Shown here: one piece after another, positions 27,177-35,551 of the stretch
Layout of the letters: each line of letters starts with the position of its first letter
Numbering within the stretch: the first letter of the stretch is position 1
DNA from: Streptomyces sp. NRRL F-2580
Lineage (GTDB): Bacteria > Actinomycetota > Actinomycetes > Streptomycetales > Streptomycetaceae
DNA length: 64,000 bases
Assembly (NCBI RefSeq): GCF_000720115.1
Contig: NZ_JOIR01000017.1
Coordinates: 62,001 to 126,000 of the forward strand
Direction of reading: 5' to 3'
The notes under the pieces: generated by a model
Database searches by the model: none
What the model was told of the DNA's origin: nothing
What the model saw: the letters and a program-made list of their open reading frames with translations, nothing else
Program-made: the position numbers and the translations under genes

Positions 27177-27896
27177 ATGACAGGTACCTTCAAGCCGGGG
27201 AGCGGTTCGGCGCGGGAAGCGCCGCAGGGCCCCGCACAGGGCACGCGCTGGGCGCCCGGGGAACAGATCCTCTGGCGCTACCGCGACCACGCCCCGGGAC
27301 TGAAGGGTCCGGTGCACATCTGCCGCCCGGTGACGGTGGTTCAGGACACCGACGAGCTGCTGGCCGTCTGGATGGCCCCGGGCACCGAGTGCGTCAAGCC
27401 GGTGCTGGCCGACGGCACCCCCGTCCACGAGGAACCGCTCGCCACCCGCTACACCGCCCCGCGGACGACCGTACGGTCGCGCTGGTTCGGCGGCGGGGTG
27501 CTGAAGCTGGCCCGGCCCGGGGACCCGTGGTCGGTGTGGCTGTTCTGGGGACACGGCTGGCAGTTCAAGAACTGGTACGTGAACCTGGAGGAGCCTCGGT
27601 CGCGCTGGGCCGGAGGGGTGGACTCCGTGGACCACTTCCTGGACATCGCCGTCTACCCGGACCGCAGCTGGAAATGGCTGGACGAGGACGAGTTCGCCCA
27701 GGCGCAGCGGTCCGGCCTGATGGACCGGCAGCAGGCGCTGCGGGTCCGGCACGCGGGGCGCGCTGCGGTCGGGGTGATCAAGGAATGGGGCGCTCCGTTC
27801 TCCGCCGGCTGGCAGGACTGGCGGCCGGATCCCGCCTGGAGGATTCCGGCCCTTCCGGAGGACTGGGACCACACCCCGGCGCATATGACCTCATGA
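27177..27896 (+). CDS. DUF402 domain protein
   Basis: A 239-residue soluble protein. The DUF402 fold is visible from WAPGEQILWRYRDHAPGLKG through WLFWGHGWQFKNWYVNLEEP and VDSVDHFLDIAVYPDRSWKW to LDEDEFAQAQ. The paired acidic residues (D-H-F-L-D and D-E-D-E-F) bind metal in family members. Some members hydrolyse nucleoside di- or triphosphates; whether this one does is not shown. It stands alone after the fumC terminator. Confidence 0.85.
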   Translation: MTGTFKPGSGSAREAPQGPAQGTRWAPGEQILWRYRDHAPGLKGPVHICRPVTVVQDTDELLAVWMAPGTECVKPVLADGTPVHEEPLATRYTAPRTTVRSRWFGGGVLKLARPGDPWSVWLFWGHGWQFKNWYVNLEEPRSRWAGGVDSVDHFLDIAVYPDRSWKWLDEDEFAQAQRSGLMDRQQALRVRHAGRAAVGVIKEWGAPFSAGWQDWRPDPAWRIPALPEDWDHTPAHMTS

Positions 27897-28144
27897 GACC
27901 CTTGATGCGCCCCCGGGGTTCAAACGTAGGATCGTGCTCCGCGAGGTCGCGCGCGCGGGCCGGTGCGTTCGGACCGCGCATCAACAAGTGTCGTACCGCA
28001 CGCGGAAGCTGACGGGAGGTCGGCGCGGGGCGAGAGCCAAAGAGGAACCTCGGGGCGATGGTGCCCGGGCCGCTGAGCGGGTATACCGCGACTGACCGAG
28101 TTGAGTGCAGCGCACATCGAGCGCAAACGGACGGAATTCCACGC

Positions 28145-30508
28145 GTGACGGAGTACCCCACCTCCCAGGAGGGCCCGCAGCCCGTCGCCTCCGGCGGAGG
28201 AACGGACGAGGCCGGCCACGGCAAGGCGCCCATCGCGGCCGCCGAGGCCGTACGCACGCATGCGCCGAGCGCCGACGCAGGCCATGCCGCGGAGTCGGGC
28301 GGCGGCCCGGCCGCCGCGGCCTCCGACGCGCGCTCGGCCCGCTCCGCGGCCGGCTCGGGCGGGGCCGCGGGACTCCCCCGGCCCCGGCGCAAGGCTCCCG
28401 CGCCGGGCGACTCCGGTGGCCCGGCCGCCTCGGACCCGGTCCAGGGGCCGGGCCAGGACGGCGTCCGGCTGCGGGACGGCGCGGCCGCCCGCAACGCCGC
28501 GGGCGCCGCCGCCGGGCTCGGCGAGCCCGCCGAGCCGCCCCGCCCGCGCGGTGACGGCCGGGGCGCCGCCGCCGGCGGCGAGAGCGCCCGGCCCCAGGCC
28601 GCGCCGGGAGCCGACGCCGTGCCCGGTGGGGACGGGACCGCAGGGCAGAACAGCGGGTACCGCGCCGGAGGCGAGCGCCACGGCGGCGGGAGCGGCATAC
28701 CGGGAGCAGGCGCCGGAGAGGCGACCGCCGCGCGCCGCGAAGGGGACCGGCTGCGTTTCGTGGGCGCCGCCACCCGGCGGATCGCCCGCGGCATCGACCT
28801 CGACGAGATCGTGCTCGGCCTGTGCCGGGCCACCGTGCCCACCTTCTCGGACGCCATCCTCGTCTACCTGCGCGATCCGCTGCCCGTCGGCGACGAGCGG
28901 CCCGTCGGCCCGGTCGTTTTAAGGCTCCGGCGCACCGACCGGCTCCGGCCGATCGACGACCTGACGGACGTCAGCAGCACCATCGGCGCGGGCATGGACC
29001 TCGCCGGGGCCGCGGGGGCCACCGGCGAGCTCGACTTCAGCCAGCTGCCGCTGGTCGGCCCGCAGGGTGACCTGCCCGCGGCCGAGCTGTGCGAGATCCG
29101 GCCCGGCGGCGCGCTCGCCGAGGTGCTGCGCGGCGTACGGCCCGTCTTCGGGTCCTCCGCCGCCGCCCGGGCCGCGCTGCCCGAGCTGCTCGGCGTGGAC
29201 CATCCGCTGCCGCGCGGCAACCGGGCCGTCCTCGCGCCGCTGCGCGGCCGCCGCCGGGTGATCGGCGCCGCCGTCTTCCTGCGCAGCCCGGAGCGCCCTG
29301 CCTTCGAGCAGAACGACCTCCTGGTCGCCGCCCAACTGGCCACGCACACCGCGCTCGGCATCGACAAGGCCGTGCTGTACGGCCGTGAGGCGTACATCGC
29401 CGACGAGCTGCAGCGCACCATGCTGCCCGACAGCCTCCCGCAGCCCACCGGGGTGCGCCTGGCCTCCCGCTACCTGCCCGCCGCCGAGACGGCGCGGGTC
29501 GGCGGCGACTGGTACGACGCCATACCGCTGCCCGGCAGCCGGGTCGCGCTCGTCGTCGGCGACGTCATGGGCCACTCCATGACCTCCGCCGCGATCATGG
29601 GCCAGCTCCGCACCACGGCGCAGACCCTCGCGCAGCTGGACCTGCCGCCCGCCGAGGTCCTGCACCACCTGGACGAGCAGGCGCAGCGCCTGGGCTCCGA
29701 CCGCATGGCCACCTGCCTGTACGCCGTCTACGACCCGGTGGCGCACCGGATCACCATCGCCAATGCCGGCCACCCGCCGCCGGTGCTGCTGCACCTGGGC
29801 GGCCGCGCCGAGGTGCTCCGCGTACCGCCCGGCGCGCCCATCGGCGTCGGCGGCGTGGACTTCGAGGCCGTGGAGCTGGACGCGCCCGCCGGGGCAACGC
29901 TGCTGCTCTACACCGACGGTCTGGTGGAGTCGCGCCTGCGGGACGTCTGGACCGGCATCGAGCAGCTGCGCGAGCGGCTGGCCACCACCGCCCAGCTGAC
30001 CGGCCTGGACCATCCGCCGCCGCTGGAGGCCCTGTGCGACGACGTGCTGGACATGCTCGGCCCGGGTGACCGGGACGACGACATCGCGCTGCTCGCGGCC
30101 CGGTTCGACGGAATCGCGCCCAGTGACGTCGCGTATTGGTTCCTCGACCCGGAGGAGACCGCTCCCGGCCGGGCCCGGCGGTTCGCCCGCCGTGCCCTGA
30201 CCCGGTGGGGCCTGGAGGAGCTGAGCGACTCGCTGGAGCTGCTGGTGAGCGAGGTGGTCACCAACGCCGTCCGGTACGCGGAGCGGCCCGTGACCCTGCG
30301 CCTGCTGCGTACGGACGTACTGCGCTGCGAGGTCGGCGACGACTCCCCGCAGCTGCCCCGCCAGCGCCGGGCGCGGGACACCGACGAGGGCGGCCGCGGC
30401 CTGTTCCTGGTCAACCGGATGGCCCGCCGCTGGGGTGCGACCCGCCTGAGCAGCGGAAAGGTGGTCTGGTTCGAGCTCGCGTTGCCGGGGGCGAACGACC
30501 GGAACTGA
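28145..30508 (+). CDS. SpoIIE-type PP2C phosphatase with GAF and anti-sigma kinase domains; contains a TTA codon
   Basis: A 787-residue signalling protein. Residues 1-200 are disordered (Ala, Gly, Pro). A GAF-like domain spans about 205-420. The PP2C/SpoIIE domain follows, with ARVGGDWYDAIPLPGSRVAL, VVGDVMGHSMTS, LLYTDGLVESR and DRDDDIALLAAR as metal-binding motifs. The C-terminal ATPase domain has LLVSEVVTNAVRYAERPVTL and RGLFLVNRMARRWG. Such proteins dephosphorylate anti-anti-sigma factors and bind sigma factors. Codon 259 (28919-28921) is TTA, so translation should depend on the bldA tRNA and peak late in development. The start is GTG 28145. Confidence 0.9.
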   Translation: MTEYPTSQEGPQPVASGGGTDEAGHGKAPIAAAEAVRTHAPSADAGHAAESGGGPAAAASDARSARSAAGSGGAAGLPRPRRKAPAPGDSGGPAASDPVQGPGQDGVRLRDGAAARNAAGAAAGLGEPAEPPRPRGDGRGAAAGGESARPQAAPGADAVPGGDGTAGQNSGYRAGGERHGGGSGIPGAGAGEATAARREGDRLRFVGAATRRIARGIDLDEIVLGLCRATVPTFSDAILVYLRDPLPVGDERPVGPVVLRLRRTDRLRPIDDLTDVSSTIGAGMDLAGAAGATGELDFSQLPLVGPQGDLPAAELCEIRPGGALAEVLRGVRPVFGSSAAARAALPELLGVDHPLPRGNRAVLAPLRGRRRVIGAAVFLRSPERPAFEQNDLLVAAQLATHTALGIDKAVLYGREAYIADELQRTMLPDSLPQPTGVRLASRYLPAAETARVGGDWYDAIPLPGSRVALVVGDVMGHSMTSAAIMGQLRTTAQTLAQLDLPPAEVLHHLDEQAQRLGSDRMATCLYAVYDPVAHRITIANAGHPPPVLLHLGGRAEVLRVPPGAPIGVGGVDFEAVELDAPAGATLLLYTDGLVESRLRDVWTGIEQLRERLATTAQLTGLDHPPPLEALCDDVLDMLGPGDRDDDIALLAARFDGIAPSDVAYWFLDPEETAPGRARRFARRALTRWGLEELSDSLELLVSEVVTNAVRYAERPVTLRLLRTDVLRCEVGDDSPQLPRQRRARDTDEGGRGLFLVNRMARRWGATRLSSGKVVWFELALPGANDRN

Positions 30509-30547
30509 CCGGTCGGCGCACCGGTCTCCTCCTGGCCTCACGAAAAA

Positions 30548-30583
30548 CCGCCGCCCCGCAGCCCGAAGGCTGCGGGGCGGCGG
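30548..30583. terminator. Bidirectional terminator
   Basis: A perfect 16-bp stem (CCGCCGCCCCGCAGCC) with a CGAA loop between the convergent phosphatase and penicillin-binding protein genes. Confidence 0.92.
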
Positions 30584-30587
30584 TGTG

Positions 30588-32873
30588 TCAGCGTCCCTCG
30601 TTCCCGCCGAACAGCGGCGGGTCCGGCGGCTTGGGGCCGCCGGTCTTGGTCGGCGTCGTCGTCGGCGTCGCCGGCGGCGTCGTGGCGCTCTTCGTCGGCG
30701 TGGGCGGCGTACTGGGGGTCACCGGCGTCGTCGGGGACTGCGCCGGGCTGCTGCTGGAGGCCGGCGGGCTGGAGGACTGGCTCGTCGTGGGCGACGGCGA
30801 CGTGCTGCGGGACGGCGCCTGGGTGGGGCCCATGTCAGCGTCCGACACGTCGAACTCGCCGGTGTCCACGCCCTTGAGCGCGGCCAGCGTGTACGCCTTC
30901 CAGATCGAGGCGGGGAAGCTGGAACCGCCCGCGCGTCCCAGGCCGGCGGTGCCGGTCAGGGTGACCTGGGTGTGGGTGCCCGGCTCCTCGCCGAACATCG
31001 CCACGACGGTGACCAGTTCGGGTGTGTACCCGGTGAACCAGGCGGAGAAGTTCGACTCACTGGTACCGGTCTTGCCGGCCGCCTCGTAGGAGCGGCTCCT
31101 GACCTTGTTGCCGGAGCCGCCCTCGTCGTTGACCACGCCCGCGAGCACCTTGGTGACGGTGTCGGCGGTCTTGCGGCTGATGGCCTGACTGCCGATGGCC
31201 TGCTGGGGCGTGAACTCGCGTTCCTTGTGCTCGGCGCTCTTGATGATCGTCGGCGTGACCTTCTTGCCGTGGTTGTCGAAGCTGGCGTAGACCGCGGCCA
31301 TCTCCACGGTGCTCGCGGTCATCGTGCCGAGCGCCATGGCCGGCCTGTCCTCGGGCCAGCCCTCGACGCGGTCCACCATGCCGAGTGCGAGGGCCGTCTT
31401 CTTCACGTTCTGCGGCTTCACGTCCACGATCATCTGCGCGTAGACGGAGTTCACCGAGAAGTCGGTCGCCTGCTGGACCGTCATCAGGGGGGTGCCGTAG
31501 TTCAGGTTGTCCTGGTTCTGCGGGTTGAACGGGATCTTGCTGCCGACGACCTGGCGCTTGCTGGTGCCGTCGTAGAGCGAGTTCGGCGTGATCGGCTTGC
31601 CGTCCTGGGTCTTCGACCCGTTCTCCAGGGCGGAGGCGAGCACGATCGGCTTGAAGGTCGAGCCCGGCTGGTAGTCCTTGCGCAGGGCGTTGCTCTCGGA
31701 CTTCTCCGTCAGGCCCTGGCCGCCGTACATGGCGACGATCGCTCCGGTCTTCGCGTCGACGGAGGTCGCGCCTGCCTGGACGCTCTGGTCCTGGGGGCGG
31801 CCCTTGGGGTCCTTGCGGTCGAGCTTGGACTCCAGCTCGTCGTCGACGGCCTTCTCCAGCGCCGCCTGCTTCGCCTTGTCGACGTTGAGCGTGATGCTCC
31901 AGCCGCCGGCCGCAATCTCGGCGTCCTCGATGTGCTGCTTGTTCAGCTCGTCGTTGGCGGCCTGGACCAGGTAGCCCTTCTGGCCGTCCATGCCCGGGCG
32001 GGGCTTGGGCTTGATCGGCGGCGGGAGGGTCATGGTCTTGCGCTTGGCCGGGTCCAGCTTGCCCATCTCGACCATGTTGTCGAGGACGGCGTTGAAGCGG
32101 ATGTTGACCAGCCGGGTGCCGTTCGGGCCGGCCGTCGCCAGGTCGTACTGGCTGGGGGCCTGGATGACGGCGGCGAGGTAGGCGCCCTGCTCCAGCGTGA
32201 GCTTGTCGACGTCGACCCCGTAGAAGGCCTGGGCCGCGGCCTGGATCCCGTACGCGTTGCGGCCGTAGAAGTTCGTGTTCAGGTAGCCGACGAGGACGTC
32301 GTCCTTCTCCATGCGCTGGTCGACCTTGAGGGAGATCACCAGCTCCCGGAGCTTGCGCGTCGCCGACTGGTCCTGCGTCAGGTAGTAGTTCTTGACGTAC
32401 TGCTGGGTGATCGTCGAGCCACCGGCCTTGCCCTTGCCGGTGACCGTGTTGAACAGGCCCCGGGCCACGCCCATGACGTCGATGCCGCGGTCGCTGTAGA
32501 AGGACTTGTTCTCGATCGCGATGAAGGCGGTGCGGACGTCCTCGGGGATCTTGTCGATCGGCACGATCTCGCGGTTCGTGTCACCGGTGCGGGCCATGAT
32601 CGAGCCGTCGGAGTACCGGTAGGTGTTGCTCTGGAGCGTGGCCTGCTTGTTGGGGTCGCTGGGTTCGTCCACCGAGAAGTAGAGGACGATCGCCGCGGCC
32701 ATGAGGAGGAGGATGCCCCCGAGGAACGTCCCGAGGATCTTCTTCCACGTGAAGAAGCGACGTATGCCGCTGCGTTTGCCGGCGCCGCCCTCGCCCTTGC
32801 CGCCGCCTGCGCGTCTGCTCGGCGCACGCCCCGCACCGCGCTGCTGCGCCTTACGCACTTCTGCTCGGCCCAT
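30588..32873 (-). CDS. Class A penicillin-binding protein
   Basis: A 761-residue bifunctional peptidoglycan synthase. A basic cytoplasmic tail and one membrane helix (ILGTFLGGILLLMAAAIVLY) precede the transglycosylase domain (RTAFIAIENKSFYSDRGIDV, then GKGKAGGSTITQQYVKNYYL). The transpeptidase domain has all three active-site motifs: YQPGSTFKPIVL (SxxK), TDFSVNSVYAQM (SxN) and YEAAGKTGTSESNFSAWF (KTG). The C-terminal 90 residues are a Ser/Thr/Pro-rich tail in the wall. It polymerises and cross-links glycan outside the membrane. Confidence 0.96.
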   Translation of the reverse strand: MGRAEVRKAQQRGAGRAPSRRAGGGKGEGGAGKRSGIRRFFTWKKILGTFLGGILLLMAAAIVLYFSVDEPSDPNKQATLQSNTYRYSDGSIMARTGDTNREIVPIDKIPEDVRTAFIAIENKSFYSDRGIDVMGVARGLFNTVTGKGKAGGSTITQQYVKNYYLTQDQSATRKLRELVISLKVDQRMEKDDVLVGYLNTNFYGRNAYGIQAAAQAFYGVDVDKLTLEQGAYLAAVIQAPSQYDLATAGPNGTRLVNIRFNAVLDNMVEMGKLDPAKRKTMTLPPPIKPKPRPGMDGQKGYLVQAANDELNKQHIEDAEIAAGGWSITLNVDKAKQAALEKAVDDELESKLDRKDPKGRPQDQSVQAGATSVDAKTGAIVAMYGGQGLTEKSESNALRKDYQPGSTFKPIVLASALENGSKTQDGKPITPNSLYDGTSKRQVVGSKIPFNPQNQDNLNYGTPLMTVQQATDFSVNSVYAQMIVDVKPQNVKKTALALGMVDRVEGWPEDRPAMALGTMTASTVEMAAVYASFDNHGKKVTPTIIKSAEHKEREFTPQQAIGSQAISRKTADTVTKVLAGVVNDEGGSGNKVRSRSYEAAGKTGTSESNFSAWFTGYTPELVTVVAMFGEEPGTHTQVTLTGTAGLGRAGGSSFPASIWKAYTLAALKGVDTGEFDVSDADMGPTQAPSRSTSPSPTTSQSSSPPASSSSPAQSPTTPVTPSTPPTPTKSATTPPATPTTTPTKTGGPKPPDPPLFGGNEGR

Positions 32874-33045
32874 CGCTCCCGCTCCGCTCGATTACCCCCC
32901 CGACGTCAGCTCAGAAAGCTAACACCGCAGGCTGTGACAAAGGATGGTCAACCGTGACCAATACCGGTCAATTCGGACGTGAGAATCAGCACCCACATCA
33001 CTGGAACCGACGCTCACCTAAGCCGAAGGGTTGCCGCAACGCAAA

Positions 33046-33061
33046 AAAGTGATATCACTTT
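33046..33061. promoter_or_regulatory. Perfect palindrome AAAGTGATATCACTTT
   Basis: A 16-bp perfect palindrome lies 44 bases upstream of the SPFH gene start, in an otherwise AT-rich patch that looks like a promoter. The ribbon-helix-helix protein encoded directly after the SPFH gene is a good candidate to bind it. Confidence 0.65.
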
Positions 33062-33105
33062 GCTAGGCGGTCCGAGCGGCCGTGACCAGAGAAACGGGGC
33101 AAAAG

Positions 33106-34014
33106 ATGACGAACCAAATCGCCAACCCGGACGGGGTACGGGAGTTCACCGCGCGCAGCGTGGGCGGCGGTCTGGCCCTACTCCTCGGCCTGGCAGGCCT
33201 GTTGGCGGGCGGCGGCCTCATCGCGGCGGGCGCGGTGGCGACGGCCGTCGCGGCCAAGGCGGCGCTCATCGCCCTCGGCGTGCTCACGATCCTCGGCTCC
33301 GTGACAGCGATGAGCGGCCTGAACACGGTGGCGCCGGGCGAGGCCCGGGTCGTGCAGCTGTTCGGCCGCTACCGGGGCACGATCCGCACCGACGGACTGC
33401 GCTGGGTCAACCCGCTCACCTCGCGCGAGAAGATCTCCACCCGGGTGCGCAACCACGAGACGGCCGTCCTGAAGGTCAACGACGCCTACGGCAACCCGAT
33501 CGAGCTGGCGGCGGTCGTCGTGTGGCGCGTCGAGGACACCGCGCGGGCCACCTTCGAGGTCGAGGACTTCACGGAGTTCGTCGAGACCCAGACCGAGGCG
33601 GCGGTCCGGCACATCGCCATCGAGTACCCCTACGACTCCCACGACGAGGGCGGCCTGTCGCTGCGCGGGAACGCCGAGGAGATCACGGAGAAGCTGGCGG
33701 TCGAACTGCACGCGCGCGTCGAGGCGGCCGGGGTGCACATCATCGAGTCCCGCTTCACGCATCTCGCGTACGCTCCGGAGATCGCCTCCGCGATGCTCCA
33801 GCGCCAGCAGGCGGGCGCCGTCGTGGCGGCCCGCAAGCAGATCGTGGAGGGCGCGGTGGGCATGGTCGAGCTCGCCCTGACCCGCCTGGCGGAGGAGGAC
33901 ATCGTGGACCTGGACCCGGAGCGCAAGGCCGCCATGGTCTCGAACCTGATGGTCGTCCTCTGCGGCGACCGCGCGGCCCAGCCGGTGGTCAACACGGGAA
34001 CCCTCTACCAGTGA
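33106..34014 (+). CDS. SPFH domain (band 7 / slipin-like) protein
   Basis: A 302-residue protein. The N-terminal 75 residues hold two membrane segments ([20 protein letters not shown], then [20 protein letters not shown]). The SPFH domain follows: [40 protein letters not shown] and [21 protein letters not shown] helical coiled region with [20 protein letters not shown] completes it. SPFH proteins form ring-shaped membrane scaffolds. ATG 33106 is chosen; GTG 33082 would add 8 residues. Its stop overlaps the start of the ribbon-helix-helix gene. Confidence 0.88.
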   Translation: MTNQIANPDGVREFTARSVGGGLALLLGLAGLLAGGGLIAAGAVATAVAAKAALIALGVLTILGSVTAMSGLNTVAPGEARVVQLFGRYRGTIRTDGLRWVNPLTSREKISTRVRNHETAVLKVNDAYGNPIELAAVVVWRVEDTARATFEVEDFTEFVETQTEAAVRHIAIEYPYDSHDEGGLSLRGNAEEITEKLAVELHARVEAAGVHIIESRFTHLAYAPEIASAMLQRQQAGAVVAARKQIVEGAVGMVELALTRLAEEDIVDLDPERKAAMVSNLMVVLCGDRAAQPVVNTGTLYQ

Positions 34015-34244
34015 CCCCCGGCGGCGAGCAGAGCCCGGCGGGCCGGCAGGCGCGCAAGCAGGTGCTGCTGCGGCTCGATCCGCAGGTGTACGAGGCGCTG
34101 GCCCGCTGGGCCGGCGAGGAGCTGCGCAGCGCGAACGCGCAGATCGAGTTCCTGCTCCGCCGCGCCCTCGCCGAGGCCGGCCGCCTCCCCTCCAGCCCCG
34201 GCCCCATCCCCCGCCGCGGGCGCCCCCCGAAGTCCACGGACTGA
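34011..34244 (+). CDS. Ribbon-helix-helix DNA-binding protein
   Basis: A 77-residue protein starting at a GTG that overlaps the SPFH stop (GTGA). [20 protein letters not shown] gives the beta strand and first helix, and [18 protein letters not shown] the second helix, as in Arc/MetJ-type repressors. The tail is proline- and arginine-rich ([11 protein letters not shown]), which may add minor-groove contacts. No toxin partner is adjacent. The tight coupling to the SPFH gene suggests it regulates that operon, probably through the palindrome at 33046. Confidence 0.8.
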   Translation: MTPGGEQSPAGRQARKQVLLRLDPQVYEALARWAGEELRSANAQIEFLLRRALAEAGRLPSSPGPIPRRGRPPKSTD

Positions 34245-34253
34245 CCGCGCACC

Positions 34254-34286
34254 GGGGCCGGACCGCTCTCCCCGCGGTCCGGCCCC
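34254..34286. terminator. SPFH operon terminator
   Basis: A perfect 12-bp stem (GGGGCCGGACCG) with a 9-base loop, followed by TTCTTT. Confidence 0.85.
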
Positions 34287-34303
34287 TTCTTTCCCGCCCT
34301 CTA

Positions 34304-34329
34304 TACACTGCGCGTATACACACGGTGTA
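34304..34329. promoter_or_regulatory. Candidate PadR operator of the efflux operon
   Basis: TACAC at 34304-34308 and GTGTA at 34325-34329 form an inverted repeat, with a central GTATAC palindrome. It lies 12 bases before the padR ATG, where bound repressor would block the whole operon. Confidence 0.55.
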
Positions 34330-34340
34330 GAGTCGCGGCC

Positions 34341-34865
34341 ATGTCCATCGGTCACACGCTCCTGGGCCTCCTTGAGGCCGGCCCGCGCCACGGCTACGAC
34401 CTCAAGCGCGCCTTCGACGAGAAGTTCGGCCACGACCGCCCCCTCGCCTACGGGCAGGTCTACTCGACCATGTCCCGCCTCCTGAAGAACGGCCTCGTCG
34501 AGGTCGACGGCGTGGAGAGCGGCGGCGGTCCCGAACGCAAGCGGTACGCCATCACCGACGCCGGCATCACCGACGTCGAGGCCTGGCTCTCCCAACCCGA
34601 GAAGCCCGAGCCCTACCTCCACTCGACCCTCTACACCAAGGTCGTCCTCGCCCTGCTCACCGGCCGCCGCGCCGACGAGCTGCTGGACACCCAGCGCGCC
34701 GAGCACCTGCGCCTCATGCGCATCCTCACCCAGCGCAAGCGCAAGGGCGACATGGCCGACCAGCTCGTCTGCGACCACGCCCTCTTCCACCTGGAGGCGG
34801 ACCTGCGGTGGCTGGAGCTCACCGCGGCCCGCCTCGACCAGCTCGCGCGGGAGGTCCGCCGATGA
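34341..34865 (+). CDS. PadR family regulator of an ABC efflux operon
   Basis: A 174-residue PadR. The winged helix reads IGHTLLGLLEAGPRHGYDLK, then PLAYGQVYSTMSRLLKNGLV and GPERKRYAITDAGITDVEAW. A longer C-terminal helical dimerisation region (RADELLDTQRAEHLRLMRIL) follows. It is the first gene of padR-ATPase-permease, each overlapping the next by four bases. PadR regulators of this layout sense the antibiotic or peptide exported by the transporter; the ligand is unknown. Confidence 0.93.
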   Translation: MSIGHTLLGLLEAGPRHGYDLKRAFDEKFGHDRPLAYGQVYSTMSRLLKNGLVEVDGVESGGGPERKRYAITDAGITDVEAWLSQPEKPEPYLHSTLYTKVVLALLTGRRADELLDTQRAEHLRLMRILTQRKRKGDMADQLVCDHALFHLEADLRWLELTAARLDQLAREVRR

Positions 34866-35551
34866 TGCCCCCGGCCGGATCCCTCCTCGCCGCGACGGAC
34901 CTGCGCAAGGCGTTCGGGACCACCAAGGCCCTCGACGGCGCCGAGTTCTCCATCCACCCCGGCGAGGTCGTCGCCGTCATGGGCCCCTCCGGCTCCGGCA
35001 AGTCGACGCTGCTGCACTGCCTCGCGGGCATCGTCCCTCCCGATGCCGGCTCCATCACCTACGCCGGCCGCGAGCTCACCACCATGAACGACGCCGAGCG
35101 CAGCGAGCTGCGCCGCACCGAGTTCGGCTTCGTCTTCCAGTTCGGCCAGCTCGTACCGGAGTTGACCTGCGTGGAGAACGTCGCCCTGCCGCTGCGCCTG
35201 ACCGGCGTCAAGCGCAAGGAGGCCGAACGCACCGCCCTGCACTGGATGGAGCAGCTCCAGGTGGAGGACCTCGGGGCCAAGCGGCCCGGCGAGATATCCG
35301 GCGGCCAGGGGCAGCGCGTGGCCGTCGCCCGCGCCCTGGTGACCCGCCCGCGGGTGATCTTCGCCGACGAGCCCACCGGGGCCCTCGACTCCCTCAACGG
35401 CGAACTCGTCATGCAGCTGCTCACGGAGGCCGCCCGGTCCGCGAACACCGCCGTCGTGCTCGTCACGCACGAGACGCGCGTGGCCGCCTACTCCGACCGT
35501 GAGATCGTCGTGCGCGACGGGAAGTCCCGCGACATGGAGCGGATCGTATGA
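34862..35551 (+). CDS. ABC transporter ATPase (MacB/LolD-like)
   Basis: A 229-residue ATPase. Walker A is AVMGPSGSGKSTLLHCLAGI, the Q-loop FGFVFQFGQLVPELTCVENV, the signature ISGGQGQRVAVARAL (variant of LSGGQ), and Walker B VIFADEPTGALDSL with VVLVTHETRVAAY as the H-loop. It belongs to the class that powers FtsX-type permeases. The start overlaps the padR stop, and its stop overlaps the permease start. Confidence 0.95.
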   Translation: MMPPAGSLLAATDLRKAFGTTKALDGAEFSIHPGEVVAVMGPSGSGKSTLLHCLAGIVPPDAGSITYAGRELTTMNDAERSELRRTEFGFVFQFGQLVPELTCVENVALPLRLTGVKRKEAERTALHWMEQLQVEDLGAKRPGEISGGQGQRVAVARALVTRPRVIFADEPTGALDSLNGELVMQLLTEAARSANTAVVLVTHETRVAAYSDREIVVRDGKSRDMERIV

